DNA of 36,725 bases from an uncultured bacterium. Its GTDB lineage: Bacteria > Bipolaricaulota > Bipolaricaulia > UBA7950 > UBA9294. The DNA lies in NCBI GenBank assembly GCA_903839615.1, contig CAIMCX010000021.1:1-36725 (forward strand), given 5' to 3'. The translations under genes and the position numbers were made by a program. The notes beneath the pieces were generated by a model, which had not been told where the DNA came from, made no database searches, and worked only from the letters and a program-made list of their open reading frames with translations. How positions within the stretch are numbered: the stretch's first letter is position 1; each line of letters opens with the position of its first letter. Of the stretch, positions 1 to 9,618 are shown piece by piece.

Positions 1-1050
1 CGCGCCGGACTCGCACCTTCTTCTTTGACCCGGCTGGTACGCGACCTCTTGGGTGAGGGAGTGGTGGTCGAGATCGGCAAGTCCGGATCGAGCGGAGGCC
101 GGCCCGCTGTTCTCGTCGCACTCGACCCGGACTACGCCCGTGCGATTGGAATCAAGGTCGAAGCTCGCCGGATCCTCGCAGCCAGTGTCGATATGAGCGG
201 CGCGATCGTCAGCCGTGCTGAGACGGCCTTCGACCACTCGCCGACTCCGGACGAAGCCATCGAGGCCATCGCCCGCCTCACCGAACAGCTCCAGGCAGGC
301 AAGACACTGGGCGTCGGCGTTTCGATCTCGGGCTTTGTCGATCCCATCACCGGCGCCGACCTGTATTCCCCGATTCTCGGGTGGGAGCAGGTTCCGCTTC
401 GCGAGTCGCTCTCGGACCGAGTCGGCCTCCCGGTGTGGGTGGAGAACGACGTCAACGCACTTGCGTTGGCCGAGCTGTGGTACGGCGCGGGTCGCCGCTT
501 TCAGCATTTCGTCTGCATCACCGTCGGAGAAGGGATCGGCGCCGGCGTGGTCATCCACGGCGAGATCTACCGCGGGGCGTTCGGCGGCGCAGGCGAGCTG
601 GGTCACATGACGATCGATCCCGACGGCCCGGTATGCCGGTGCCAGGAGCGGGGCTGTCTGGAAGTCTATGCTTCCGACCGGTTCCTGTCGGAGGAAGCCG
701 GTCGGCTGGGATTCACGAGCATCGCCGACATGGCAAGGGCAGCGCGTGATGGTGGCAACGGCGCGCGCGAGGCGTTCGCCCGTATGGGCCGGTTCCTCGG
801 ACTCGGTGCGAAGAACCTGGTGAACTTGCTCAACCCGGAAGCCATCTTGCTTGGTGGAGAGCGCATGGACGAGTCCGACCTCTTTCTCCCGGCGCTTGAG
901 GAGGAGGTCCGCCGCCACTCGTTCCCCGCTGAAGCGGAGAAGCTCTCCATCGTATACGCGGAACTCGGCGCGGACGGATTCCTCATTGGACCCGCCACGC
1001 TCGTCGCAGCGGATTTCTTCCGTGTTCCGGCGCGAGGAGGATGGGGATGA
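1..1050 (+). CDS. ROK-family transcriptional regulator / sugar kinase, 5'-truncated by the window edge
   Basis: The frame stays open to base 1 (RAGLAPSSLTRLVRDLLGEGVVVEIG...GGRP, a ROK winged-helix tail), so the TTG at 25 in the ORF track is not a real start. The ROK Cys/zinc-type motif CRCQERGCLEVYAS is present. Confidence 0.88.
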   Translation, partial: RAGLAPSSLTRLVRDLLGEGVVVEIGKSGSSGGRPAVLVALDPDYARAIGIKVEARRILAASVDMSGAIVSRAETAFDHSPTPDEAIEAIARLTEQLQAGKTLGVGVSISGFVDPITGADLYSPILGWEQVPLRESLSDRVGLPVWVENDVNALALAELWYGAGRRFQHFVCITVGEGIGAGVVIHGEIYRGAFGGAGELGHMTIDPDGPVCRCQERGCLEVYASDRFLSEEAGRLGFTSIADMARAARDGGNGAREAFARMGRFLGLGAKNLVNLLNPEAILLGGERMDESDLFLPALEEEVRRHSFPAEAEKLSIVYAELGADGFLIGPATLVAADFFRVPARGGWG

Positions 1051-1424
1051 GTGCGCGAGTCGAGCTTGACGGAAACGGGGACCTGTCGATTCGCAGCAGT
1101 GACACGGTGTTCGTGACAGGTTTCCGCGTGCGGCTCGGACGAGGAGAGGCGGCAAGCGACGGAGAGGCCCTGCGGCGCGAGCATCCCGCTCTCCGCACCG
1201 GCTCCTTGGTGCCGGTATCCGCTGCAGACGGGCTCGTTGTTTTCCGCCGCGAGCTCGCGGGCGAACGCATCCTCGTGGCGCTGAACGCGGACAGGCAGCA
1301 TGCGGCCTCCGTCCCTCTCGGGAACAGAGGCCGCTCCGCGGATGCGTTCTCCGATGAACCACTGACCGCCACGCTCGTGGTCCCACCGCTCGACGCCCGC
1401 GTGGCCATCGAGCGCACGTCCTAG
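1047..1424 (+). CDS. Orphan GH13-type amylase C-terminal beta-domain (probable remnant without catalytic barrel)
   Basis: ATGA overlap with the upstream ROK stop. The stretch ALRREHPALRTGSLVPVSAADGLVVFRRELAGERILVALNADRQHAASVPL resembles the end of GH13 alpha-amylases. No barrel motifs upstream. Confidence 0.55.
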   Translation: MSARVELDGNGDLSIRSSDTVFVTGFRVRLGRGEAASDGEALRREHPALRTGSLVPVSAADGLVVFRRELAGERILVALNADRQHAASVPLGNRGRSADAFSDEPLTATLVVPPLDARVAIERTS

Positions 1425-1450
1425 CCCCTCGGCGCCGGCAGCCGCTCTGC

Positions 1451-2875
1451 CTAGCGCCCGAGCTTGCGGTACAGGTCGCGGTAGGCCTTCGCCGAGTTCT
1501 CCCAGGAGAGATCTTGATCCATGCCCTTCATCACGATGTCTCGCCAGCCGCGCGGGTCGTCTCGGTGCAGCGTGACAGCGCGAGCGAGCGCTCCGAGCAT
1601 CTCGTCGGCGGTGTAGGCCTCGAAGGAAAAGCCGTTGCCCCGGCGCTTGTCGCTCCCAACGTCCACGATCGTGTCGCGCAGCCCTCCGGTCGCTCTTACG
1701 ACCGGCACCGTCCCGTACGCGAGGGAGTACTGCTGGTTCAGACCGCAGGGCTCGAAGCGCGACGGCATGAGGAAGATGTCCGACGCGGCCTCGATCCGAT
1801 GGGCCCATTCCTCGGAGAACGTGATGAGCGCAGCGACACGCCCGCGGTAGCGCTCGGCGGCTTCGCGGAAGAACCGCTCGTACTCCGGAGCACCGCTACC
1901 GAGGACGACAAACTGGATCCCGAGATCAAGCAGACGGTCGAACGCCGGCATGATCAGATCGAAGCCCTTCTGCTCGGCGAGCCGCGAGATCGTCCCGACA
2001 AGGGGCGCGCGGCTATCTACCGTCAGCCCGAGCTCCTTCTGCAAGAGTTCCTTGTTCCGCGCCTTTCCGGCCAGGTTCTTCCTCGTGTACGTCGCCCAGA
2101 GGAGAGGGTCGGCGGCGGGGTTCCACACCGTCGTGTCGATCCCATTCAGGACGCCGTACAACGCGTTGGCGCGGCTTCGCAATTCCGCCTCCAGGCCGTC
2201 CCCGTGTTCGAGGATCTCCTTGGCGTAGGTCGGCGACACAGTATTGACTAGGTCCGCAGTGAGGATGCCGCCGCGCAGCAGGTTCACCTGGTCCCCCCGC
2301 AGATAGGGTTCAAGGTCGGCTCCCGTAAGCCCGATCGTATCGGCCTGCGCGCGAGAAAAGGCTCCTTGATAAGCAAGGTTGTGGATCGTGAGCACGGTCT
2401 TCGCCCCCTTCGATCGCGCGAGACCAAGGGACTTCACGTACGCCGGGAGAAGCGCCGTGTGCCAGTCGTTGGCATGAACGATATCCGGCGACCAGCCGAG
2501 CGCTTCGCAGAGCTCGAGTGCGCCGCGCGACAGGAAGGTGAACCGCTCGAGAGCATCGGGATACTCGCTCACCTCCCCGTAGATGGCTGAGCGATCGAAG
2601 TACGCATCGTTCCCAAGGAAGTAGATCGGCACCTTGCTCTCAGGAAGCGTCCCGCGGAACGCGATGCAATCCTTGGCCTGTCCTGAGACCGGAACCGTGA
2701 ACCGCGCCGCTTCTCGCAGCTCGGCCTTCGCGGCCACGGAGCGGTGCTTTGGCATGACAACAAGAACATCGGCGCCCAGCGACGCGAGCGCCCTCGGAAG
2801 CCCAAGAGCTACATCCGCCAGTCCGCCCGTCTTGGCGAACGGAGCGACCTCGGCGGCGACAAACAGAATTCGCAT
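1451..2875 (-). CDS. glgA: Glycogen/starch synthase (GT5)
   Basis: Starts MRILFVAAEVAPFAKTGGLADVALGLPRAL; contains HANDWHTALLP and the C-terminal PSRFEPCGLNQQYSLAYGTVPVVRATGGL. Start moved from 3028 to the ATG at 2875, which is preceded by GGAGGTGAAGAA. Confidence 0.95.
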   Translation of the reverse strand: MRILFVAAEVAPFAKTGGLADVALGLPRALASLGADVLVVMPKHRSVAAKAELREAARFTVPVSGQAKDCIAFRGTLPESKVPIYFLGNDAYFDRSAIYGEVSEYPDALERFTFLSRGALELCEALGWSPDIVHANDWHTALLPAYVKSLGLARSKGAKTVLTIHNLAYQGAFSRAQADTIGLTGADLEPYLRGDQVNLLRGGILTADLVNTVSPTYAKEILEHGDGLEAELRSRANALYGVLNGIDTTVWNPAADPLLWATYTRKNLAGKARNKELLQKELGLTVDSRAPLVGTISRLAEQKGFDLIMPAFDRLLDLGIQFVVLGSGAPEYERFFREAAERYRGRVAALITFSEEWAHRIEAASDIFLMPSRFEPCGLNQQYSLAYGTVPVVRATGGLRDTIVDVGSDKRRGNGFSFEAYTADEMLGALARAVTLHRDDPRGWRDIVMKGMDQDLSWENSAKAYRDLYRKLGR

Positions 2876-2894
2876 TTCTTCACCTCCAGAAGAA

Positions 2895-2923
2895 AGTATC
2901 GATGGAATGCGGCATTCGGTCAA
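2895..2923 (-). promoter_or_regulatory. Candidate sigma70-type promoter for glgA (TTGACC-N17-GATACT)
   Basis: Read on the minus strand directly upstream of the glgA RBS. Confidence 0.4.
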
Positions 2924-3000
2924 CCGGTCTACGTCGGCGGGAGCAGCGCGCCTCGCGGGAGTACAATACAGGGGTACGATTCGGAGACGAAGGGACGACC

Positions 3001-4038
3001 ATGCCAGAGCTACGACGCGGACCGACAAGCAACCGATGGGTCATCGTGGCGCCGGAGCGCGCCAAGAGGCCGACCGACTTCGAGCGCAAACCGGACCCGA
3101 GTGCGATCGACGAGAAGCCGGCGAATTGCCCGTTCTGCGCCGGCAACGAGGCGATGACTCCGCCTGAGATTTACCGGATCCACGACGGGGCGGGATGGCG
3201 CGTTCGCGTCGTGCCAAACAAGTTCCCCGCGCTGCAGGTCTATCAGGAGCTGGGACGCGAGGCCGTCCTCGGCGTCTTCGACCGGATGCGCGGCGTCGGT
3301 GCGCACGAGATCGTGATTGAGACACCGGAGCACGTCCGCGACCTCGCCGACATGAGCGAGGAGCAGGTCAAGCTCGTCATCGACACTTACATCGCGCGGC
3401 TGCAGGACCTCATGAAGAACCCATGGTTTCGATACATCCTCTTGTTCAAGAACCATGGCAAGGAGGCGGGTGCCTCGCTCTCCCACCCTCACTCCCAGAT
3501 TATCGCCACGCCGATCGTGCCCCAGGAAGTCCGCAATTCACTCATGACGGCGCGCACGTACTACGAGAAGAAGGAGCGCTGTCTCTACTGCGACGTGATG
3601 CTCGAGGAAATTCGCAGCGGCGAGCGCGTCGTCGAAGAAGTGGACGGCCACGTCGTGTGGGCGCCGTACGATTCCCGTTTCCCGTTTGAGCTCGTCGTCT
3701 ACCCCAAGCAACACTCGCACGATTTCACGTCGCTGTCCACGGAGCAGCGCTACGGCCTCGCGCGCACGCTCATCCGCACGCTCGGGCGCCTGAGAGCCCT
3801 TCTCGGAGACGTGCCATACAACTTCGTCCTGAAGACGACGCCAAACCCGGTGCCACGCCCCGGTCGTCCGGGGTACTGGTCCACCTTGCCGTACGACTAC
3901 CACTGGCGCATCGCCATCTTGCCACGTCTGACCCAGGTGGCCGGATTTGAGTGGGGAACGGGCTTCTACATCAACCCGATGCCGCCCGAGAGTGCCGCCA
4001 AGCACCTGCGGGACGTCAAGCTCGAGACCCCTTCCTAG
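3001..4038 (+). CDS. galT: Galactose-1-phosphate uridylyltransferase family (HIT-superfamily nucleotidyltransferase)
   Basis: MPELRRGPTSNRWVIVAPERAKRP; CPFCAGNE; KNHGKEAGASLSHPHSQIIATPIVP active-site block. ATG at 3001 chosen over the ORF-track start at 2902. Confidence 0.9.
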   Translation: MPELRRGPTSNRWVIVAPERAKRPTDFERKPDPSAIDEKPANCPFCAGNEAMTPPEIYRIHDGAGWRVRVVPNKFPALQVYQELGREAVLGVFDRMRGVGAHEIVIETPEHVRDLADMSEEQVKLVIDTYIARLQDLMKNPWFRYILLFKNHGKEAGASLSHPHSQIIATPIVPQEVRNSLMTARTYYEKKERCLYCDVMLEEIRSGERVVEEVDGHVVWAPYDSRFPFELVVYPKQHSHDFTSLSTEQRYGLARTLIRTLGRLRALLGDVPYNFVLKTTPNPVPRPGRPGYWSTLPYDYHWRIAILPRLTQVAGFEWGTGFYINPMPPESAAKHLRDVKLETPS

Positions 4039-4075
4039 TTCGCACGAGACGCGCCGTTCGACCCGTCCTCTCGGA

Positions 4076-5098
4076 CTAGCGCTTCGCAGTGCTCGAATCG
4101 CTCTCGCCGGACGGATTCGCGTGGCCGCCGCTGCTCCCCTGCGCCAGAAGCTCGCCGGCGATCCACTTGATCTTCTCTTGCACGAGCTTCCCGGCAACAC
4201 GGGGGTCGAACAGCTTCTTGTCCGGACTCCAGTCACTCTTCGAGAAGAGGTCGACAATGTCGTCCTCGACCCCATCCGGCGGCATGATCGCGCGCGAATT
4301 CTTGAGGTAGAACTCGCACGCGGCTCGGCTGTACACGTATTGGTAGTGCGTGTCCTTGTTCAGCTTGCAGACTCCGTAGCGAATCGCGTCCCTCACCTGC
4401 CCCGGGAGGAGGCCGGACGAGCCGTGGAGGACGAGCGGGGTGTCGAGGCCGGCCTCATGGAGCTTCGCCTGGATCGCCTTCGCCAGGTCCACGCGCAGCT
4501 CGATCTTCCGCCCCTTCGAGACGCCGTGTTCCGTCCCGATCGCGATCGCGAGGAGATCCGCGCCGGATGCGCGGACGAACTCCACCGCCTCATCCGGATG
4601 AGTGTAGAACGCTTCGTCCGACGAGATTTCGTCTTCTACGCCGCGGATCTTGCCGAGCTCAGCCTCGACGAGGATGCCGCTCCCTTTGGCCATTCGGACG
4701 ACCTCCGCGCTCGCACGGATGTTCGCCTCGAACGACTCCGCCGACGCATCGATCATGATCGACGACACGAGACGCTCTCGAATCGCGACGTCCATAAGCG
4801 CTAGCTCCTGCGTCGTGAAGTGGTCGAGGTTGATGAAGACGCCGATCGGGCGGTTCACCGCAAGGACACTGATGAGTCCCGACAGGGCGCGCAACCCAGC
4901 CAGCTTGTCTCCGCCTCCGGCATACTTCGCCGCTCCGGGGCTGATCTGAACGACCAGATCCGACTTCGCTTCCGTGTAGGCGTCGAGAAGGCCGAGAAGT
5001 GTGTTCGGCTCGGCGATGTTGTTTGCCATGTAGGCGTACCCGCCGCGCTGGGCTCTTCGGTACGCCTCTTTCAGAGCGCTTCCTCCAAGGAACGGCAT
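4076..5098 (-). CDS. Class II fructose-bisphosphate/tagatose-bisphosphate aldolase family, divergent
   Basis: FINLDHF, VEAELGKIRGVED, AIGTEHG and LHGSSGL blocks match the order of class II aldolase metal/substrate motifs. ATG at 5098 is preceded by GGGAGGT. Confidence 0.85.
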   Translation of the reverse strand: MPFLGGSALKEAYRRAQRGGYAYMANNIAEPNTLLGLLDAYTEAKSDLVVQISPGAAKYAGGGDKLAGLRALSGLISVLAVNRPIGVFINLDHFTTQELALMDVAIRERLVSSIMIDASAESFEANIRASAEVVRMAKGSGILVEAELGKIRGVEDEISSDEAFYTHPDEAVEFVRASGADLLAIAIGTEHGVSKGRKIELRVDLAKAIQAKLHEAGLDTPLVLHGSSGLLPGQVRDAIRYGVCKLNKDTHYQYVYSRAACEFYLKNSRAIMPPDGVEDDIVDLFSKSDWSPDKKLFDPRVAGKLVQEKIKWIAGELLAQGSSGGHANPSGESDSSTAKR

Positions 5099-5140
5099 GG
5101 TCGAGGCACCTCCCAAGGTCACCTGTGCAGAGACGCGGGT

Positions 5141-5168
5141 AGTCTACTCTCTGCGGAAGACCGATCAA
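5141..5168 (-). promoter_or_regulatory. Candidate promoter for the aldolase gene (TTGATC-N16-TAGACT)
   Basis: Minus-strand -35/-10 pair in the divergent aldolase-transketolase intergenic region. Confidence 0.45.
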
Positions 5169-5265
5169 ACCGGCCTTCCTTGACAACCTGAACTGTGGTG
5201 AGGAAAGTGTCGCCGCAAGCGTCTCATGCAGTTCGGGCGAGGCGCCAAGGGATCTGGGGGAGATC

Positions 5266-7320
5266 ATGGAGAAGCGGGAGACGATCGACACTCGGTGCGT
5301 CAACGCGTTGCGATTCCTGGCCGTTGACGCCGTGGAGGCGGCCAATTCGGGTCACCCTGGGCTGCCTCTCGGCGCCGCGCCGATGGCGCACGTCCTCTGG
5401 TCGCGCTATCTGCGCCATGATCCACGGGACCCGCGCTGGCCGGACCGCGACCGATTCGTCCTCTCCGCCGGTCACGGATCGGCTCTCCTCTACGCCCTCC
5501 TTCACCTCCACGGGTATGACCTTCCGCTTGCGGAGCTGCGCGCATTCAGGCAGTGGGGAAGCCGCGCGCCCGGCCATCCAGAGAGCCACCTCACCCCCGG
5601 CGTGGAGGTGACGACCGGACCTCTCGGGCAAGGGATCGCTAACGCCGTCGGTCTCGCCATCGCCGAGCGACACCTAGCCGGCATCTTCAATCGGCCCGGG
5701 AACGAGATCGTCGATCACCGCACGTTCGTCCTCGCCGGAGACGGCGACTTCATGGAAGGCATCTCCTACGAGGCGTGCGCGTTGGCCGGCCATCTGCGTC
5801 TCGGCAGACTGATCGTTCTCTACGACTCGAACGGCATCTGCCTCGCGGGCACGACGTCCCTCTCGACGTCCGAGGACGTCGCCGGGCGCTTCGCTGCCGC
5901 CGGGTGGACGGTTGAGACCGTCCGCGATGGGAACGATCTCGGCGCCATCGACGCTGCGCTCCGCTCCGCCGTGGCCGCAGAGGATCGGCCCCACCTCATC
6001 GTGGTGAAAACCATCATCGGGTACGGCGCGCCGACGCGGCAGAACACGTACGGCGCCCACGGAGCACCGCTCGGGAAAGACGAGGTCGCGGCAACGAAAC
6101 GGGCTCTCGGATGGCCGGAGACGCCGTCGTTCTTCGTTCCCGACGACGTGCGGACGCGGTTCGGCGAGATCGCAAGAGAGGCCGCAGCCGCCCACAGCGC
6201 GTGGCAGGAGCGTTTCGATGCCTATCGGACTGCCTACCCCGACCTCGCGATCGAATTCGAGCGCCGCATGAACGGACTCCTTCCCAAAGGGTGGGACCGG
6301 GACCTGCCGCAGTTCGACGCCGATCCGAAGGGAATCGCTACCCGCAAGGCATCGGAGACGATCCTGCAATCGATCACAAAGGCTCTGCCGGAAACGATGG
6401 GAGGCTCAGCCGACCTCAATCCCTCGACTCTCACGTGGCTCAAGCATGAGGGGGATTTCGAGCATCCGGGGACTCGCCCCATCCAGGTTCAGGGGACTCT
6501 CGGCGAGGCGTGGGACTACACCGGACGAAATATCCATTTCGGAGTCCGCGAGCACGCCATGGGGGCCATCGTCAACGGCCTCGCCGCACACGGTGGAACG
6601 ATCCCGTATGCTTCCACGTTCCTCGTCTTCTCCGACTACCTCCGCCCGGCGATTCGCGTCGCCGCACTGGCTCACTACCGCTCGATCTTCGTCTTCAGCC
6701 ACGACTCGATCGGCGTCGGCGAGGACGGGCCGACGCACCAGCCCGTGGAGCAGATCGCCAGCCTTCGCCTCATTCCGAATCTCGTCGTGCTGCGACCTGC
6801 CGATGCCAACGAGACTGCTGAGGCGTGGCGCACGGCCGTCGAGAGGGCGGACGGCCCGTCCGTCCTCGTCTTGTCGCGGCAGGCGGTTCCAACGTTTGAC
6901 CGGACGGGAGTCGCATCCGCAGACGGGGTTCGGCGCGGCGCGTACGTCTTATGGGATTCGGCTCCGACGCCCGAACTCATTCTCCTTGCGACGGGCTCCG
7001 AGGTCGCGCTGGCGTTCGACGCCGCGCGACACCTAGCGGGAGATGGAATTCGCGTCCGCGTCGTCTCCATGCCAAGCTGGGAGCTGTTCGACGCGCAGCC
7101 GGCGGCCTATCGGACAAGCGTGCTTCCCGAGGAGGTTTCAGCGCGCGTGTCGGTCGAAGCAGGCCGCACGACGGGCTGGGAGCGTTACGTCGGAGCGCAC
7201 GGCGTCTCGATCGGCGTCGACCGATTCGGGGCCTGCGGCCCCGGACCCGAGGTCTTCTCGCACCTCGGGATCACGGTCGAATCGATCGAGCAGCAAGCCC
7301 GAGAAGCGCTCAAGCGATAG
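5266..7320 (+). CDS. tkt: Transketolase
   Basis: [86 protein letters not shown]. Full length, 684 aa. Confidence 0.97.
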   Translation: MEKRETIDTRCVNALRFLAVDAVEAANSGHPGLPLGAAPMAHVLWSRYLRHDPRDPRWPDRDRFVLSAGHGSALLYALLHLHGYDLPLAELRAFRQWGSRAPGHPESHLTPGVEVTTGPLGQGIANAVGLAIAERHLAGIFNRPGNEIVDHRTFVLAGDGDFMEGISYEACALAGHLRLGRLIVLYDSNGICLAGTTSLSTSEDVAGRFAAAGWTVETVRDGNDLGAIDAALRSAVAAEDRPHLIVVKTIIGYGAPTRQNTYGAHGAPLGKDEVAATKRALGWPETPSFFVPDDVRTRFGEIAREAAAAHSAWQERFDAYRTAYPDLAIEFERRMNGLLPKGWDRDLPQFDADPKGIATRKASETILQSITKALPETMGGSADLNPSTLTWLKHEGDFEHPGTRPIQVQGTLGEAWDYTGRNIHFGVREHAMGAIVNGLAAHGGTIPYASTFLVFSDYLRPAIRVAALAHYRSIFVFSHDSIGVGEDGPTHQPVEQIASLRLIPNLVVLRPADANETAEAWRTAVERADGPSVLVLSRQAVPTFDRTGVASADGVRRGAYVLWDSAPTPELILLATGSEVALAFDAARHLAGDGIRVRVVSMPSWELFDAQPAAYRTSVLPEEVSARVSVEAGRTTGWERYVGAHGVSIGVDRFGACGPGPEVFSHLGITVESIEQQAREALKR

Positions 7321-7336
7321 AGCGCGGGAGGTCAGC

Positions 7337-8581
7337 TTGCTCCGCGAGTACGCAACCGCAATCCGCGCTTTCTCAAGAGACGCCCGCCTCTTCCTCGGGG
7401 CGTCGATCCTGTTCGGCTTCTGCACGGGGATTGTCTACGTCTTCTTCAACCTGTACGTGCTTTCGCTCGGTTACGACCAGGCATTCGTCGGCCTCCTCGC
7501 AAGCCTGCCTGCATTCACCACCGCGGCGGCCGCCGTGCCAGTCGGCCTTGTGCTTCCGCGCCTCGGATTCCGAAGAGCCCTCTTTCTCGGTCTCGCCGTG
7601 TATGCAGGCGCGCAGCTCGCTTGGGTTCTCTACCCGACTCGGCCCATTCTTATCCTCGCGTCGATTGTGTCAGGGCTCGGCAGCGTCCTCCTATCGGTCG
7701 TCTCCTCGCCGCTCATGACCGCCGTGAGCACGGAGGAGACGAGGACGCACTTGTTCGGCGTGCAGTTCGCGCTGAACACCTTCGCGTCCGTGGTCGCCAG
7801 TCTGGTCGCGGGCCAGCTCACACGCGCGTTCGGCGCCGGGATGGTCGGCACGAGCGCCGGATATCGCGGCATCCTCCTGGTCGCGACCGGCGTCTCCTTG
7901 TTCGGGCTCATCCCCATTCTGCGCCTTCGCGGAATGGCGCCGGCTGCGCCGGCCGAACGGCCTCCGCGCGGCCAATGGCGGCCATATCGAGCCCTCCTTG
8001 GGAAACTCCTTGTGATCCAGCTCATCGGATCGCTCGGAGCCGGGTTGACGATGCCGTTCCTGAACGTCTTCTTCCGCCTTCGTTTCCATGCATCTGACGC
8101 GACGCTCGGCCTCGTCTTTGGGATTTCCTCGTTTCTCACGGGCTGCGCCGGCTTCGTCGCGCCGTGGATTGCGACAAGGCTCGGCAAAGTGCACGCGATC
8201 GTGCTCACTCAGGCTCTGTCCATCCCACTCCTTCTCGCCATGGGTTTCGTCCCCGCATTTGGCGCGTCGGCAGGGACGTTCCTCATTCGCACCGCGCTCA
8301 TGAACATGAGCTCGCCCGTCTTCTCCGCATACTCCATGGGCATCGTCCCGAAAGGCGTTCGACCCCTCGCCGCCAGCTTGCTGATGCTCGCATGGAACGC
8401 CGGCTGGGCCATCTCGGCGTGGATCAGTGGGTACGTGCAAGTCTCTGCCGGATTCACGCCTCTCTTCGTCGCCACGGCCACGCTCTACACCGTGTCGATC
8501 GTCATGACGTACGTCGTGTTCCGCCGCGTCGGCGAGCTGTCGGAGATGGAGGGCAACGCAGCGCAGGCAAATGTCGCGTGA
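7337..8581 (+). CDS. MFS transporter
   Basis: About 12 hydrophobic segments. TTG start at 7337 preceded by GGGAGGT, just after the tkt stop; the 7043 start in the ORF track overlaps tkt and is rejected. Confidence 0.85.
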   Translation: MLREYATAIRAFSRDARLFLGASILFGFCTGIVYVFFNLYVLSLGYDQAFVGLLASLPAFTTAAAAVPVGLVLPRLGFRRALFLGLAVYAGAQLAWVLYPTRPILILASIVSGLGSVLLSVVSSPLMTAVSTEETRTHLFGVQFALNTFASVVASLVAGQLTRAFGAGMVGTSAGYRGILLVATGVSLFGLIPILRLRGMAPAAPAERPPRGQWRPYRALLGKLLVIQLIGSLGAGLTMPFLNVFFRLRFHASDATLGLVFGISSFLTGCAGFVAPWIATRLGKVHAIVLTQALSIPLLLAMGFVPAFGASAGTFLIRTALMNMSSPVFSAYSMGIVPKGVRPLAASLLMLAWNAGWAISAWISGYVQVSAGFTPLFVATATLYTVSIVMTYVVFRRVGELSEMEGNAAQANVA

Positions 8582-8604
8582 GCGGTCTCGTCTCTTCTAT
8601 CGGC

Positions 8605-9618
8605 TCAGCGCGCGACCGACGGCGCAGTCGCGTCCGCGGCCGGAGGCTCGGGGGCGTCGGTCGCCGGGGCGGGAGGAGCCGGGCGGAACCGCCCAATGGC
8701 TCGATAGCGTGCATAGCGCCGGGCGAGCCGCTCGTCGGTCGGCGCGGCTTCGAGTTCGGCCAGTCGACGAAGGATCTCGCCCTTGAGCGCGGCTTCGGTC
8801 TTGGCCGGATCCTTGTGGGCCCCGCCGAGCGGCTCGGGCACGATCCCGTCGATCAGCCCCAGGGTGAGCAATCGGTCAGCCGTCATCTGCAACGCGGCAG
8901 CCGCCTCCTTCGCCTTGTCCTTGTCTTTCCAGAGAATCGAAGCGGCGCCTTCCGGGGTGATCACCGAGAAGATGGCGTTCTCAAGCATGAGGATACAGTC
9001 GGCGAGACCGATCGCGAGCGCGCCTCCCGATCCTCCCTCACCGATGACGACAGCCACGGTCGGCACGCGGACGCCGGCCATGGCTTGGAGGCTTTCGGCG
9101 ATCGTCGCGCCGATGTTCTGTTCTTCCGCCTCGAGCCCGGGATACGCGCCGGGGGTGTCGATCAGCGAGATGAGGGGAAAGCCGAAGCGGTCGGCCAACT
9201 CAATGGCACGCCGCGCCTTGCGGAAGCCCTGCGGTCGCGGCATTCCGAAGAACCGCTCCTTGTTCTCCTCCGTCGTCCTCCCCTTCTGCTGGGCAAGGAT
9301 GACGACCGGGCGGCCGTCCAGTCGCGCGAGTCCGGTCAGGAGAGCCCGATCGTCTCCCGTCACGCGATCGCCTCGCAGCTCGTAGAACCCTTCGAAGACC
9401 GTCTCGAGGTAGTCGAGCGAGTAGGGTCGCTTCGGGTTTCGCGCCAGTTTCACTCGTTCCCAGTCGCTCAAGTTCGCGTAGAGCTTCTCTCGCAGATGCT
9501 GGAGTTTCTCTTCCAGGCGCGCGATCTCCTTCGAGAGGTCGATCCCTTCCACCGCGTTGAGCTGTCGCAGTTCCCCGATCTTCGCCTCGAGGAGATCCAG
9601 CGTCCGTTCGTCGGTCAT
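8605..9618 (-). CDS. accA: Acetyl-CoA carboxylase carboxyltransferase subunit alpha
   Basis: KLARNPKRPYSLDYLETVFEGFYELRGDR...QQKGRTTEENKERFFGMPRPQGFRKA...FPLISLIDTPGAYPGLEAEEQ...GEGGSGGALAIGLAD. Confidence 0.97.
   Translation of the reverse strand: MTDERTLDLLEAKIGELRQLNAVEGIDLSKEIARLEEKLQHLREKLYANLSDWERVKLARNPKRPYSLDYLETVFEGFYELRGDRVTGDDRALLTGLARLDGRPVVILAQQKGRTTEENKERFFGMPRPQGFRKARRAIELADRFGFPLISLIDTPGAYPGLEAEEQNIGATIAESLQAMAGVRVPTVAVVIGEGGSGGALAIGLADCILMLENAIFSVITPEGAASILWKDKDKAKEAAAALQMTADRLLTLGLIDGIVPEPLGGAHKDPAKTEAALKGEILRRLAELEAAPTDERLARRYARYRAIGRFRPAPPAPATDAPEPPAADATAPSVAR

Noticed and set aside
666-1808. 380-aa minus-strand ORF
   Set aside because: Antisense to the ROK gene and out-of-frame over glgA; no family signal.
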